Assembly: GCA_025200525.1 (NCBI GenBank) | Contig: JANUSC010000052.1 | Coordinates: forward strand, 496,001 to 560,000 | Length of the DNA stretch: 64,000 bases | From: Camellia lanceoleosa | Lineage: Eukaryota > Streptophyta > Magnoliopsida > Ericales > Theaceae | Direction of reading: 5' to 3' | In this document: positions 11,601-22,167 of the stretch, piece by piece | Numbering within the stretch: the first letter of the stretch is position 1 | How the letters are laid out: each line of letters starts with the position of its first letter | Notes under the pieces: generated by a model | Told to the model about the DNA's origin: nothing | What the model saw: only the letters and a program-made list of their open reading frames with translations | Database searches by the model: none | Translations under genes and position numbers: made by a program

Positions 11601-14372
11601 TGTAAGGACCCGAATATAAAAATTAACTAAATAATTAAATAATAATATTACAATCTCAAATATTTTGGTGGTGAATCCTAAAGTGCAAATTAAATATTAT
11701 TGGAGAATCTTTTAATTAATTTTAAACCTAAAATAAATTTATGGTGAAAGTCCTTAATTTAGAGGCAAGATTTATTATATATATATATATATATAAAAAA
11801 TAGAATATAGGGTGTGACTTGAACTCTAGACCACAAAATTATTAAATAAAGCTCTTACCATTTAAGTTTCATATAACTTATATATATATATATATATATT
11901 TGTATATTTATCTATTTATTTGACTTATGTGTGCCCACCTCTAGTATAAAATAAAATAAACACAAACCCTAACAACAACAGCTTTGAGTTCCTATTCATA
12001 GCAGTCGTAACCCTTAAGAGTAAGGCTGGAAGAGAGAGACGGAGAGAGAGAGATGGAGTAGCCGCTTAACTTAGTCTAAGTGGACTAGCAGGTACTCAAT
12101 CTTTGTTCATCTTACTTCCAATAGCATGCTGAAACGTTATCTGTGTGGTTTAATTTGGAGATTTCATGGTTAGTGTGGTGGCTTTTTGGGTTTGGCTATG
12201 AGGTATTGTGTCAATGAATAAGTGGGTTTGGTTTTGATTAAGGATTTGTTTATATATTATTAAGAGCAGACTTACATAAACGCGTAGCACTGTTTCAATT
12301 AAGGATTTGGTTTTTGGGCTTGTTTATATATTATATTGAGTTAGCACTGTTTCAATTATTGATGATTAATATTCTATTTGAAGTTGATGTGGAATCAAAC
12401 GGGTACATGGAGTTGAGGGTGTAATTTCTGAGTATGAAATTCTACACATAGCTATAAACTTTAAAAATCAAGAAATCATATCAAACTGATGAATTTTGAA
12501 TTGAAATTTTTACAGTAGATTAATTACATATTGAATTTCATATATGAATTTTCTCATAATTTTTGGGAGTCAAAATCCATATAAACTGATGTGTTCAAAT
12601 CTGTCCAGAAAACTGATTTGAAACAGTAAGTTCGGAAGCATCTTTCTTTTTGGGGATAGATCCAAAAATTATCAAATTAGGGTCATTAGAACCGGTTACG
12701 AGTCTAGTTTCGTACATTTTTGGCGATGCGTTGATTGCTCATGTATACTAAGAGAACCATTAATTTTTTTAAGGTGCTGCAGAAAACAACCTGTTTGGAT
12801 ATAATTAATTGTAAATAATTATTTTGATAAGCAAATCAAGTGAAACCAATTGGGTTTGAAATTTAGGATATATTGGTTGATATCTGGAGGGTTTTGGAAT
12901 TTTTCGAATAGCGTGGAGTGGGTTTTGTAATTTTCAAAGTTAGCGAATAGATTGGGAAGGCTTGTTTAAAATTCTGTTTTATGTTAAAGTTACTTTTAAT
13001 TAAGTTTCGATTTGAGCCCATGTCTTGGGTGATTTTAGACCTTGAAGAACATGAACTTAGGTAATATTTAAGAGTAATGGTGAGTTGGGTTGAGCCGTGT
13101 TATTGCGCTTTAGTTGAGGTTACTCAATTCCTATTTTTTAGTATTTTTGAATTAGTAGTGACATGTAGTTTTTATACTTGGTTCGGAGCACTAGTTGGAC
13201 TTTTATACTCTATTCGAGGATTACATTATTTCGTTTCCAGGTGAGTATCATGCTACATATTTTTATAAATGTTCCCTTATCTTGAACTGTTGGAAAATTA
13301 AATTGTTGTTTCAGGACTAAAATGTTTTGATAAATTATTATATTATCAATGGAATAAAATTATTTTTGAAACATGTGTGAACTTGGCATACTGTAAACTA
13401 TTGTTTTGGTTTCATGTTTATAATGGTGAGCTACTATGTTTTGCAAAACTAATGTGTATTGATTGTTGGGACCATTTGTATATTTTAGTCTAGGGAAATT
13501 ATTCCACTGTGTGTGGTGACTCTGGCCACTAGGGAACAGATCCGAGTTGGGCCGTGATGACTCTAGTGCTCAACGATTGTAAGGAAAAAACCAAGGTTAA
13601 GCTAGGTGACCTTCAATCGGATCGTCTTAGAGAAAAGGGCCGGGTTGCTACCCTGAGGATGACTCTTAGTTCGATATTGGATCCAATGGGGCTTATAGCC
13701 TTGAGAACTGTGTGGCATGTTACTTGTTATTTCTTGGTACCCAGAAAATTATTTGTATTCATGTTGTAATCTGTTTTAAGTGAAAAATGTCATTTATCAT
13801 GTTCTCGAGAGATATGAGTATTTTAACTGTTGAACTGTGGAACCTTCTTTTTGAAACAAATTCTCTTTACCAAACTGTATGCCAATCTAGTTTCTGTGAT
13901 ATATATCTTATTTTGGAATTGATCCCTATTTTCAAAACTGTATATACTATCCATGTTGCTACTCACTGAGCTATCAGCTGACTTAGTTGTTTACCATTTC
14001 CAGGTATTAGAAGGACTTAGAGTGGACTCATGGCGTAGCGGGGACTCAATTGCATGGACCTCTAGGACATTCATTTATTTTGTTTTAGACTGTTATGTCA
14101 AGTTTGTGCATATTTATATTTATTTTTTTTGAGGTTCATTTAGGATTATTTTGATATGCGGGTTGTTTATATCCTATAAGTTTGGATGGTATTGATTACG
14201 GTTGATTTTTTCGTTTATACTTGTGGCATGACACTGGATTGAGTTTTGGTTAATTTTTAATGGACTATTTTATAGTTATTCAATGTGTATGGATTCGTAT
14301 TTAGGCTTGCGTGTGCCTTGGGCTAAGGCCTTGTGGGCCACGGTTGGTCATACCTGGGTTTGGGGTGTGACA
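11601..14372 (+). repeat. 3' LTR of the chromovirus
   Basis: A 2772-bp repeat running from TGTAAGGACCCG to GGGGTGTGACA, colinear with the 5' LTR but without the 517-bp and 151-bp duplications. It has its own AT-repeat-flanked insertion at about 11774-11900. Point and indel differences are frequent and the region corresponding to 540-900 in the 5' LTR is largely unalignable, so the two LTRs are either old or come from two different elements. Short ORFs such as 13554-13769 are conserved by LTR homology only. Confidence 0.9.
11803..11882 (-). mobile_element. tRNA-derived SINE-like insertion in the 3' LTR
   Basis: This block is absent from the 5' LTR. Read on the minus strand it has an A-box-like TTAAATGGTAAGAGC followed about 35 bases later by a B-box-like GAGTTCAAGTC, the layout of an RNA polymerase III promoter in tRNA-derived SINEs. 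TA repeats lie on both sides (11774-11796 and 11879-11900). It is short and degenerate and could instead be another type of insertion. Confidence 0.4.
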
Positions 14373-15142
14373 ATAAGCCCTTTGTTGTTCAGGACGAACT
14401 CAGCAACAAGGTACTTTGTAGAGGTCATCATCACAATGGATTGTATTACTTACTGTCTCCTGCCTCCACATTTCCTAAAGCTTTCTCTGGAACTAGCTCT
14501 CTTGCTCAGCTTTGGCATAAGAGACTAGGACATCCTTCTACTGCTGTTTTTCATAATATTGCAAATAAGTGTGGTTTTTCATTTTCTCATAAAGAGTGTA
14601 ATTCTTCTTGTCATCAGTGTTTTGTGTCAAAAAGTCACAGACTTCCTTTTGTCTTGTCAAGTGATAAAACCACTGCACCTCTTGCTTTAATTCACTTTGA
14701 TGTTTGGGGTCCATTTGCTCATACTAATGCCTCTTATACTTACTATGTTGTCTTTATTAATGACTTTAGTAACTTTACTTGGCTATATCCTCTGTCCTAT
14801 AAGAGTGAGTTGTTTTCCAAGTTTGTTGAATTTAAGGCCTATGCTGAAAGACAGTTCTCTACCTCTTTACAAGTCTTCAGAATTGATGGTGGAGGTGAAT
14901 ATACTAGTGGTCCATTTCAGAATTTTTTGAAGCATGTTGGTATTGTTCATCAAATGAGTTGTCCTTATACTACTTCTCAAAATGGAGTGGCTGAGAGAAA
15001 GCATCGTCACCTAATTGAAACAACTATTGCTTTGCTTGATTAGTCTTCTGTACCTCTCAAGTACTGGATTGAGGCTCTTGCTATTGCAACTTATTTGATT
15101 AATAGAATGACCAGTCCTAAACTAGGCAATCTTAGTCCATTT
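14373..15142 (+). pseudogene. Ty1/copia GAG-pre-integrase and integrase fragment
   Basis: The fragment begins inside the GAG-pre-integrase domain (HHNGLYYLLSP, LWHKRLGHPS, CHQCFVSKSHRLPF), which carries the HHCC zinc-binding residues. The integrase core follows: first Asp in HFDVWGP, second Asp in FRIDGGGEY, Glu in QNGVAERKHRHL, so the DDE triad is present. A TAG at 15041-15043 is followed in frame by the family block SSVPLKYWIEALA. The copy is cut at 14373 by the chromovirus LTR and ends near 15142, where unrelated LTR-like DNA begins. RT and RNase H are absent on this side. Confidence 0.92.
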
Positions 15143-16080
15143 TGAAAAATCTAGAAATCCCCTAGATGTTGATTTCTGATTATGTATCAATTTTAAGCAA
15201 TAAATAACAATCCCAATCAAACAATCAAAACAAATCGACACAACTATTTTACGTGGAAAAAACACAATTGGAGCACCTCCAATCGTGATAAAAAAAAATC
15301 ACGGGCAACAGCCACAAAACAATCCACTAAGAAGATATAAATGAATTACACAGGTATACTCTCAATTACCTAGCGAATCCACGCCCGAATTGAACCAACC
15401 CCTATGTGCCTCTTCCAACCCCGTCTTCACCTCGGAATTGTCTTGACGATGAGCCACTCTAGAATCCACCAAAGCTTCAGGCTCGAATTCTTCAGAATCC
15501 ACCAAAGAACAACTCTCTCTTTTGTGTAGAACAAACAAATAATCCTTTGATGTATACTCTTTAAACCATGAGTTGAATACTCAATCAAAACATCAAAGAA
15601 AACTAGCAAAATATCCCCAGATATAAACCCTAGAACCCAAGAAGAAGATCTGGAGAAGTAATCCTAGATTTGGATTGAAACACATATTTATAGAAAACTG
15701 TCCCGCGATCTCCACTCGAGCGGACCTACGCTCGAGTGCGGAAAGTTCCACTCGAGTGGGAAAAAACAACATCCAGTATTTTTACAGGCGAATAAACTTC
15801 TGGAACTCAGCATTCTCCGCTAGAGCGGGGGAATGTCCGCTCGAGCGGACAAGCAACTTCGAAGGCAATTTTCCATTTTGCTTCGGGGGCGCTGCCCCCT
15901 GGACCCCCGCGAGCTGACCGTGCAGCTCGATCCCCGTCATAATCAACGAAGTGGCAATCTTGAAAGTATTAACATCACAAACTTCTCTGCAAAGCACAAT
16001 TCGGGTTGGATTCGCATCTAAACACTCATAGCCTTACTGAAATTAAAAAAAAAATGCGAAAATAGGTACAACTGAAAGAA
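15143..16080 (-). mobile_element. LTR-like repeat, minus orientation, ends not fixed
   Basis: This block truncates the copia integrase at 15143 (TGAAAAATCTAG) and fades into plain AT-rich DNA after about 16025-16080. Read on the minus strand it has a TATA box (TATAAATA, complement of 15685-15692) and ends in a CA, like an LTR. It contains five CGCTCGAGCG-type palindromes and a GC-rich GGGGGCGCTGCCCCC block. I found no matching target duplication, so an exact right end cannot be given. The ORFs at 15675-16021 show no domain. Confidence 0.5.
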
Positions 16081-18046
16081 GTTTTATCAAACGGGATTGC
16101 CAAGAATAAAAACCTAACAAGATGGGTAGATGCTTTGGAGACTATTCACTAGCCTCAAAACACTTAAAAAAACCTTGAAATAATTTGCAGTAAAATGTTC
16201 ATGTAGTCTAATGATTCCTTAAAAGATATCAGTGATGACGAGCATTTGTCAACCATTTATAGGATCACAAAAAACATTCAAAATTGGTGCAAGAAACTTA
16301 TGTACTGGACCTCACTCCCTTGAACTTGTAGTTGTTGATCTAGTTTGAAGCAAGAAACTTGTGTACTTGACCTCATTCCCTTGAACTAGTAGTTTTAGAT
16401 CCATTTTGAAGCTAGAAACTTGTGTACTTGACCTCATTCCTTTGTGATTGTTGGTTGGAGCTGCTCCTTATTTCCTTTAATGAGCTTCTTTGCAGGTCTT
16501 GCTGGTACCTCTTCAGGGATGCTGAGGGTTGAGTAATGTGATATTTAGGATGAGCTTCTTTGCATTGTTCCTATATGTTTATCTAATTGTTTTCTTTGCA
16601 GTGTCTACCTAGTACTGCTTGTAGGGAGAATGAGGGTTGAGTTGAGATTGATGAGGCCAGATATGTTAGGTTACTGTATTTCTTGGATATTTGAGTGATG
16701 TGAGTTCCTATATGTGGGTTGAGTGAAAGTGAGCACATATGTTTGTACCAGCCAAAAACAATAACTAAGCAACCTACCCTAGGCAAACAACAAACAAAAC
16801 AAAGCCTAACGAAAAGATGTAGAACTCAATGCCCCATAAAGAAGCATCAGCAAAGCACTACTAAACTAAAATAAATAAATCTAATAGAAAAAATAAAACC
16901 AGAAAAGGGAGAAGCCAACCAAGGGAGCAAGCCTTCTCAGTAGGCCAAAGCAGTAGCCAAAAGCAACACCACAACAACCAAACAGCATGCCAAACCAACC
17001 ATAGCAACAGCCAAGCAAACCCACCAAAGACAGGACATCCAAAAATAAGTAGAAGGACCAACTGAAGACCCATTTTCCTACATCTAGTAGCTAGCACATC
17101 CAAGAAATCAAGGCAAATGGGCAGCAGCAAACAAGCAACTTGAACTAGCAATGCCATGGACATGGATTACCTAATGCAAGATGGGCTATGAACATGGCTA
17201 AGAGAAGAAGAGATTAACAAACTAAATCCATGTATAGCCCACACGGTAAGGCTAAATGAAAAGAAAATAAATAAAAAGAAAACTCCACATAAGTTCAGAG
17301 ACCACACAAACAAAGAGAGATGGGGTCTGTGAACTTGCTAACAGAAGGAGAGCTTAAAATAGCCTACAAGGAGGAACTACTCAAAGAGAAGATGACCACA
17401 GCCAACTAAAACAAAGACAAGAAATAATGGCAGTAGCAGAGCATCAAGCATCTACAAGGATCCTCAAATAGCCAGGCATGGTATCCAAGAAGAATTAGGA
17501 GGCTAGTCCAGCTAGCAAGGATGATCACAGAAGCAAAGGAATCAATCCAAATCATAACCTAATTAGTCGATTTTATTTTTTTATGAATAACCTAAGTAGA
17601 ATCTTGACCTTTTCACTCCCTCAACCTTTTTAATTATTAGCTAGTCATTCTTTAATTATTAAAATAAAAATTCATTATAAATCTTGACCTTTTCACTCCC
17701 CTAACCTAAGTAGAATCTTGAATAACCTAGCTACTCATTCTTCAGTTATTAAAATAAAAATTCATTATAAACCTTGACCTTTTCCCTTCACCAACCTTTT
17801 TAAACTAGAATTGCAATTAGCACAAATAAATATTACCAAACAATGTCAAAGATTCATCAAAGAAGCTAGATGTTAGTATTATTGAACTTCCATTAAGAAA
17901 ACATTATTTAAGACTCATGAAAAGTGTTTAATATGAAGCTAAGAGGTTAAATCTTATTATTTTGGTGATAGAAAGTGTAAATTTAGCTAACAATAGCAAC
18001 TTAACTCTAGAACAAGATAGAAGGGGAAAATTTGAGAAAAATAGAG
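16081..18046. other. Gene-poor AT-rich stretch
   Basis: No convincing coding region. The reading frame at 16861-17163 (minus) is Leu/Trp-rich and mirrors an AAC/CAA-rich repeat on the other strand. Loose direct repeats around 17570-17810 (blocks with ATCTTGACCTTTTC and CCTAAGTAGAATCTTG) suggest local duplication. A separate 61-bp repeat is listed on its own. Confidence 0.6.
16290..16448. repeat. 61-bp tandem repeat, about 2.6 units
   Basis: Units beginning AAGAAACTTRTGTACTKGACCTCA start at 16291 and 16352, and a third partial unit with TAGAAACTTGTGTACTTGACC starts near 16413. Units differ by a few bases each. Confidence 0.85.
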
Positions 18047-18212
18047 GCTAGTCCCATTGCACGAGACTCTATCATTGAGGGGTCTAAAGGGTCAAATGTA
18101 CGTAGTGTTATCCCTGCATGTGAAGAGGTTGTTTCCGTGGTTTGAATCAGTGATGCCCAAATTGCAATGGAGCAACCTTACCATTACACCAAGGTCTGCC
18201 CTGTCAAAATTT
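18047..18212 (-). mobile_element. Au-type SINE
   Basis: On the minus strand the block starts near 18212 with CCTTGGTGTAATGGTAAGGT, an A box (TGGTGTAATGG). About 40 bases later comes a degenerate B box (GATTCAAACC), then the family signature GGAAACA-CCTCTTCACATGCAGGG-TAA, TACATTTGACCC and GTCTCGTGCAATGGGA. This is the layout of plant Au SINEs, transcribed by RNA polymerase III and mobilised by LINE proteins. The overlapping frame 18057-18272 is not a gene. Confidence 0.82.
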
Positions 18213-19211
18213 AGGGTTAAAAAAAAGGTTTCAGAATGCTTTTACAAAGCCTATCAAATTCAGACACTATAACATATTGTAATGGCCGTAAGTACTGGTG
18301 TGAAAGTGCCATGGTCGACAATGCAAGCAATTTTTCATCACACTAATACATCAACCTACTACAGATGCTATTTCAACGATAGCATTACATAACAATATGA
18401 GTGATTTTCTGAAACCAATCGAAACTTTCCAACATAACAAGGAAATTTCTCAAGATGGGAAAAATAGGGAAACAAAACAGTTTGCACAATTACTTGACAT
18501 TAGTAAGCATAATTAAATAGATAACAAATTTATGGAGTTGGAGTAGCATAATCAAGTCACGTCAGCTAATAAACCTTTGTTAGAAATCTATTAACAATCT
18601 TTTTTTCCCCTTTCTATCTACAACAGATAATTAGTTAACTTCCATGAGGGTTAACCCCCCCTCCCTCCCCGAGTCATTATTTCATCAATATGTTATTCAG
18701 AAACCTATTCAATAAGGGAAAACTGTGAAGGCAGTAGAAGTCAATCAATGCTGTGAAAACAACTAAGCAAATAAGTAATTGTCTACCTGCCTACCAGGGA
18801 TAAACATTAACAATCAAATGAGCAGAGCATTAATGGCTAACAATTAACTACCAAAACAAAAACAAAAACAAAAAAAACACAAAAAATACATATAAACTTG
18901 AAAACCCAAATGATAAATCAAAGCTTTTAAATTGCTCAATAAAGAAAACAATTCCAAATTTATTTACCAAATCAACAATAAAGCCAAATTATAAGCTAGA
19001 AAAATCGTGAAGATTGAAAACCCATAAAAATTTTGAAACAATTCAATTAAATCGCTGGAATACAAGAAAAAAAAATAGAGAAAAATGAACTTGGGGTTTG
19101 ATGTAAAGAGTGGAGCCCTGTTTATACAAGAAGGGCTGACTGTAGTGTAGGCATTGAAGGTGGAGTAACGAGGGCAAAGAGCGATGGTGGAGAGGTATTA
19201 CGTGCATCTGT

Positions 19212-19262
<51 letters not shown>

Positions 19263-19329
19263 AAACAGAAAAAGAGTCAAATAAAAATTAAAACCCTATA
19301 TTGAGAGAGAGATGATAAACAGAAAAGGG
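18213..19329. other. AT-rich DNA with GA microsatellite
   Basis: No gene seen. A perfect GA repeat of more than 40 bases lies at about 19214-19260. The last 200 bases before 19330 may belong to the interior of the CACTA-like element that ends near 19756. Confidence 0.6.
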
Positions 19330-19756
19330 GTAAAAAAAAATTAATACCCTATGTTTTTTTCATTGCCGCTTAATACATCAAAATTTTCTCACTAAAATTG
19401 ATGATAACATTATTTCCTCACCAAAAGATCTCAAAAATATTAAAAATTATTGGTGACAAAAATATATTCCTCACAAATAATTTTGTACATAGTGACAAAT
19501 TTTTTTGTCACCAAAAGTCCCAAAATTTTGGCGCCACCAAAAAAAATTAGCAGGAAAATTTTTGGTGACGAAACTTAATTTTTCCTCACCTAAAAGGAAG
19601 GATTTATTGACGAAAATAAATTTTGTCACCTATTATTTTTATTTTTTTTATTAAATGTGACAAAATTTATAAATTCCTCACGAATCATTCTTATTTAGTG
19701 ACGAAATTTATTTTCTTCACTAGTTTTCGTTACCATAGGTTACTTTTGTTGTAACA
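19330..19756 (-). mobile_element. CACTA-like terminus with GTGACGAAA subterminal repeats
   Basis: Many direct and inverted copies of GGTGACAAA/TTTGTCACC and GTGACGAAA/TTTCGTCAC occur here. The block ends TTTTGTTGTAACA, close to the complement of a CACTACAACAAAA terminus with the final bases changed. Dense short subterminal repeats are where the element-encoded protein binds in plant CACTA elements. No matching left end was found upstream, so the copy is truncated. Confidence 0.55.
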
Positions 19757-19798
19757 TAAAGCAAAGGGAAAAAAAAATGATTATGCTTTTGAATTATT

Positions 19799-20622
19799 TT
19801 GAATGGGAAATCTTTGTCCTTACACACAGACCACTTTTTCTATTTATTTGGTACCAGAAAACATTTGATGGCAGAGAAGAATATACTTTTGCAGTGGGAT
19901 AGCTATTGTGGTGACGTTGTTTCTCGTACCTTGTTTCGTCCCTCCCCTTATGTTTTTCTTTTTGTTGATTGTGTTGGTATACAATGTTGTACTCCTTAGA
20001 AGAGTATCCTCAGAATTATAAGCAATTCACTCAAATGTGTGTAGATAGTTTTTTGACGTGGCAAATAGGACTTTGGGAAGAGAGCCGTCAGTCAGCTCCG
20101 GCGAAGTTTGTTCCAGTGTACGAGGAGCAGAGGGAAAAAATATCAAAACTAAGGTATTTGAATAGAAGGGTTAGCAGAGGTAAGAGAATCTGCAGAATTT
20201 GTAGGATAAAAGATTTGGAGTGTTTTATCAAAATGGAAGGAGTCGTAAGCAGCTAGTATCGGACTCCCCTTGTGTACCAGAGGTTAAGGACACCGGCGGC
20301 CAGTAGATATAAGCGGAGTTACCGTGGTCGTGCACCTTTGAAGGCGTTGTATGTACGCAGACGGTACGTACATAATATTTCCCGATATATTAAGAAGACT
20401 AAGAGGGGAGTAAGAAAGTTACAATTGTATGATGACTAATTAAGGGACGTTAAATTTGATAATAAAGGTATAGCGAGATTGCTGAATGGTATTGAGTTGG
20501 GTAATGAAAAATGTGACTGTCAATCAGACAAGATTGTGCTTAAGAATATAAAATTAATTGGGAATGTTCAATTGGGACACAAAGAACTAATCCACGAACA
20601 TATAACTAACCTGAGCAATTAA
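19799..20622 (+). pseudogene. Possible endogenous geminivirus-like relic (coat protein region)
   Basis: One reading frame runs from 19969 to 20622 with only two stops (TAG 20254-20256, TAA 20437-20439), in DNA visibly richer in G+C than its flanks. A small ORF at 19799-19999 overlaps its start. The first half (19969-20256) is an ordinary mixed-charge region. About 20257-20436 is strongly Arg/Lys/Tyr-rich, and the last third has an LLNGIELG segment then alternating hydrophobic residues, like the start of a jelly-roll. A basic N terminus followed by that pattern recalls coat proteins of plant single-stranded DNA viruses. I see no Rep gene and no TAATATTAC origin nearby. It is a broken relic with no functional product; an unrecognised host or transposon gene is the main alternative. 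Confidence 0.4.
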
Positions 20623-20710
20623 TTATTAAGTATACACAAGAGTTTGTACTTAATTAATTTAGAATAAAGGCAATTTGGAGGCTCTGATTTGTAGGGAAAT
20701 GTTATAGTAC

Positions 20711-20972
20711 ACGCCGTTAAAGGGTGTACCATATGTAAGTTATATTATTTGTGAGTTTGATTATCACAAATGCTATAACTAAATACTATAAAAGTTATAA
20801 CCAAAAAAAATTGAATTATAACCAAACATCACATGAAGTATAATCAATTATTCTTCGATCATAGCCAAAATAATGTTATAACCAACATCACAATATGTCA
20901 TAACTAACAACATGATAGTTCATAACTAACAACACAAATGCCGTAACTAAATGTGCATATGATACACATCCC
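20711..20972. repeat. Possible MITE with imperfect inverted ends
   Basis: GGGTGTACCATATGTA near 20725 is roughly inverted at GCATATGATACACATCCC near 20955. Between them short motifs such as CATAACTAACAACA and ATAACCAA repeat. No ORF. No clear target duplication was found, so the call is weak. Confidence 0.35.
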
Positions 20973-21014
20973 AAAAGAATTTCCCCCTAATCAAGAAGTA
21001 ATAGAAGTTTTTCT

Positions 21015-21046
<32 letters not shown>

Positions 21047-21890
21047 TGGTAATTTCAATGGCTCATTTGTATTTTTTCACAACCATCCTTTTACATGGAG
21101 TGAGCTATTATAGCTCCCAAAATGGGTAAATTGTGTTTTGCGAAAATGATAAAAGAATTTTTTGGGTTTGATATTTGTAATAAACACTAAATTTTAATTT
21201 GTTTAATTTAAATCTTAATATTCTAAACTAGTAATAAGTTTAACCATCTATCCATCTGCGTTAATTTTTTTAATATAAAATAAATGTGGCATTCCATCAT
21301 TTGATATTTCAATTTAGTATTAACATCAACTTCTACTTAGTAGTGCCAGCCTACTCTTCCCCCACTATCATTGTCTCCTTACCAACAATTAGGACTACAA
21401 ATGAGATAAATCGAGTCAAGCCAAATCAAGCTAAGCCAAGCCAAAAGAATAGGTGTTTGAGCTTGGCTCGCAAAGAATTAGCTCAGCTCAAATCGAACTT
21501 ACACTTACCTCGTCAAGCATTTAAGAAACTCGACTCAAGTTTACTCCATTATACATCCGAGTCGAACTTGAGCTCAAACTTAAAAATAAAAATAAAAAAG
21601 AAAAGAAAAGAAAAACAAAATTCAACTTTAATTAATTTGAATATTTAAAGAAAAAGGCCACAGGCCAGGTGTTCAGAAGTTCAGACCACAGGCAGGCGGC
21701 TTGGGAGCTTTGAGCATCCACGGAGACCTGTCAGCCTGGTCATTTTGCTTCAAGTCATCAAGTGTGAGTGTTTCATTGGTTGAAAAAGGCATGGTTGTTG
21801 TTTGAAGTGTTTAAGTAAAGAAAAAAATTTGAGAGTTTTAAATTAAGAGTTCTAATAACTTTAATTGATATATGGGTCCTATGAGATGTA
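20973..21890. other. AT-rich intergenic DNA
   Basis: Contains a poly(A) tract near 21020-21040 and, at 21410-21560, repeated AGCCAAG and GAGCTYGAGTCGA-type motifs of the kind found in plant MITEs. The ORF at 21286-21648 ends in a Lys-rich low-complexity tail and has no recognisable domain. Nothing else seen. Confidence 0.5.
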
Positions 21891-22167
21891 GGGTTCGTTT
21901 GGTTTGAATTTCTTAAAAAATTTTGAGAAAATTTCTCTACAAATGAGTTTTCAGAAAAACTCAAACCAAACAAATTTTCCCAAAAAAATTTCCCAAAACT
22001 TGTAAATCAAACAAGTTTTCCAAACAAATCACTCTCTCATACACATCAAATCAATCACTTTTTTCAAAACTCTCTCTCAAAATAATTTTCCAAAACATCT
22101 TTTCAAAAAAATCAAACCAAACAACTTTTCGTACTTTTTATCTCCCAAACTCAAACCAAACATACCC
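21891..22167. mobile_element. Tourist-like (PIF/Harbinger-type) MITE
   Basis: A 277-bp element with terminal inverted repeats GGGTTCGTTTGGTTTGA (21891) and, inverted, TCAAACCAAACATACCC (to 22167). It is flanked by GTA on both sides (21888-21890 and 22168-22170). The interior is AT-rich and full of AAACCAAAC and TTTTCCAAA motifs with no coding capacity. Its movement would depend on a transposase supplied elsewhere. Confidence 0.7.

Larger units (their letters stand above)
353..14372 (+). mobile_element. Ty3/gypsy chromovirus, Tekay/Del-like, decayed and probably recombinant
   Basis: A long LTR retrotransposon with direct repeats starting TGTGAGAACCCG (353) and TGTAAGGACCCG (11601) and ending GGGGTGTGACA (4403 and 14372). 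Between them lie gag with a CCHC knuckle, protease, RT, RNase H, integrase and a C-terminal chromodomain-like segment, the order typical of plant chromoviruses. LTRs of nearly 2.8 kb fit the Tekay/Del lineage. The five bases outside each end (AGTTA at 348-352, ATAAG at 14373-14377) do not match, so there is no target-site duplication. gag-pol is broken by five TAG stops, a frameshift near 8710 and an inserted solo LTR, so it cannot make its own proteins. Confidence 0.93.

Noticed and set aside
15837..15848. CCGCTCGAGCGG as a recombinase site
   Set aside because: Only a restriction-like palindrome; no crossover spacer or partner gene. Kept only as a shared motif.
16861..17163. Minus-strand 100-codon hydrophobic ORF
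   Set aside because: Leu/Trp/Phe composition mirrors CAA/CCA-rich sequence on plus; no homologous pattern recognised.
20367..20378. TAATATTT near 20377 as a geminivirus origin nonanucleotide
   Set aside because: Not TAATATTAC and no flanking stem-loop.
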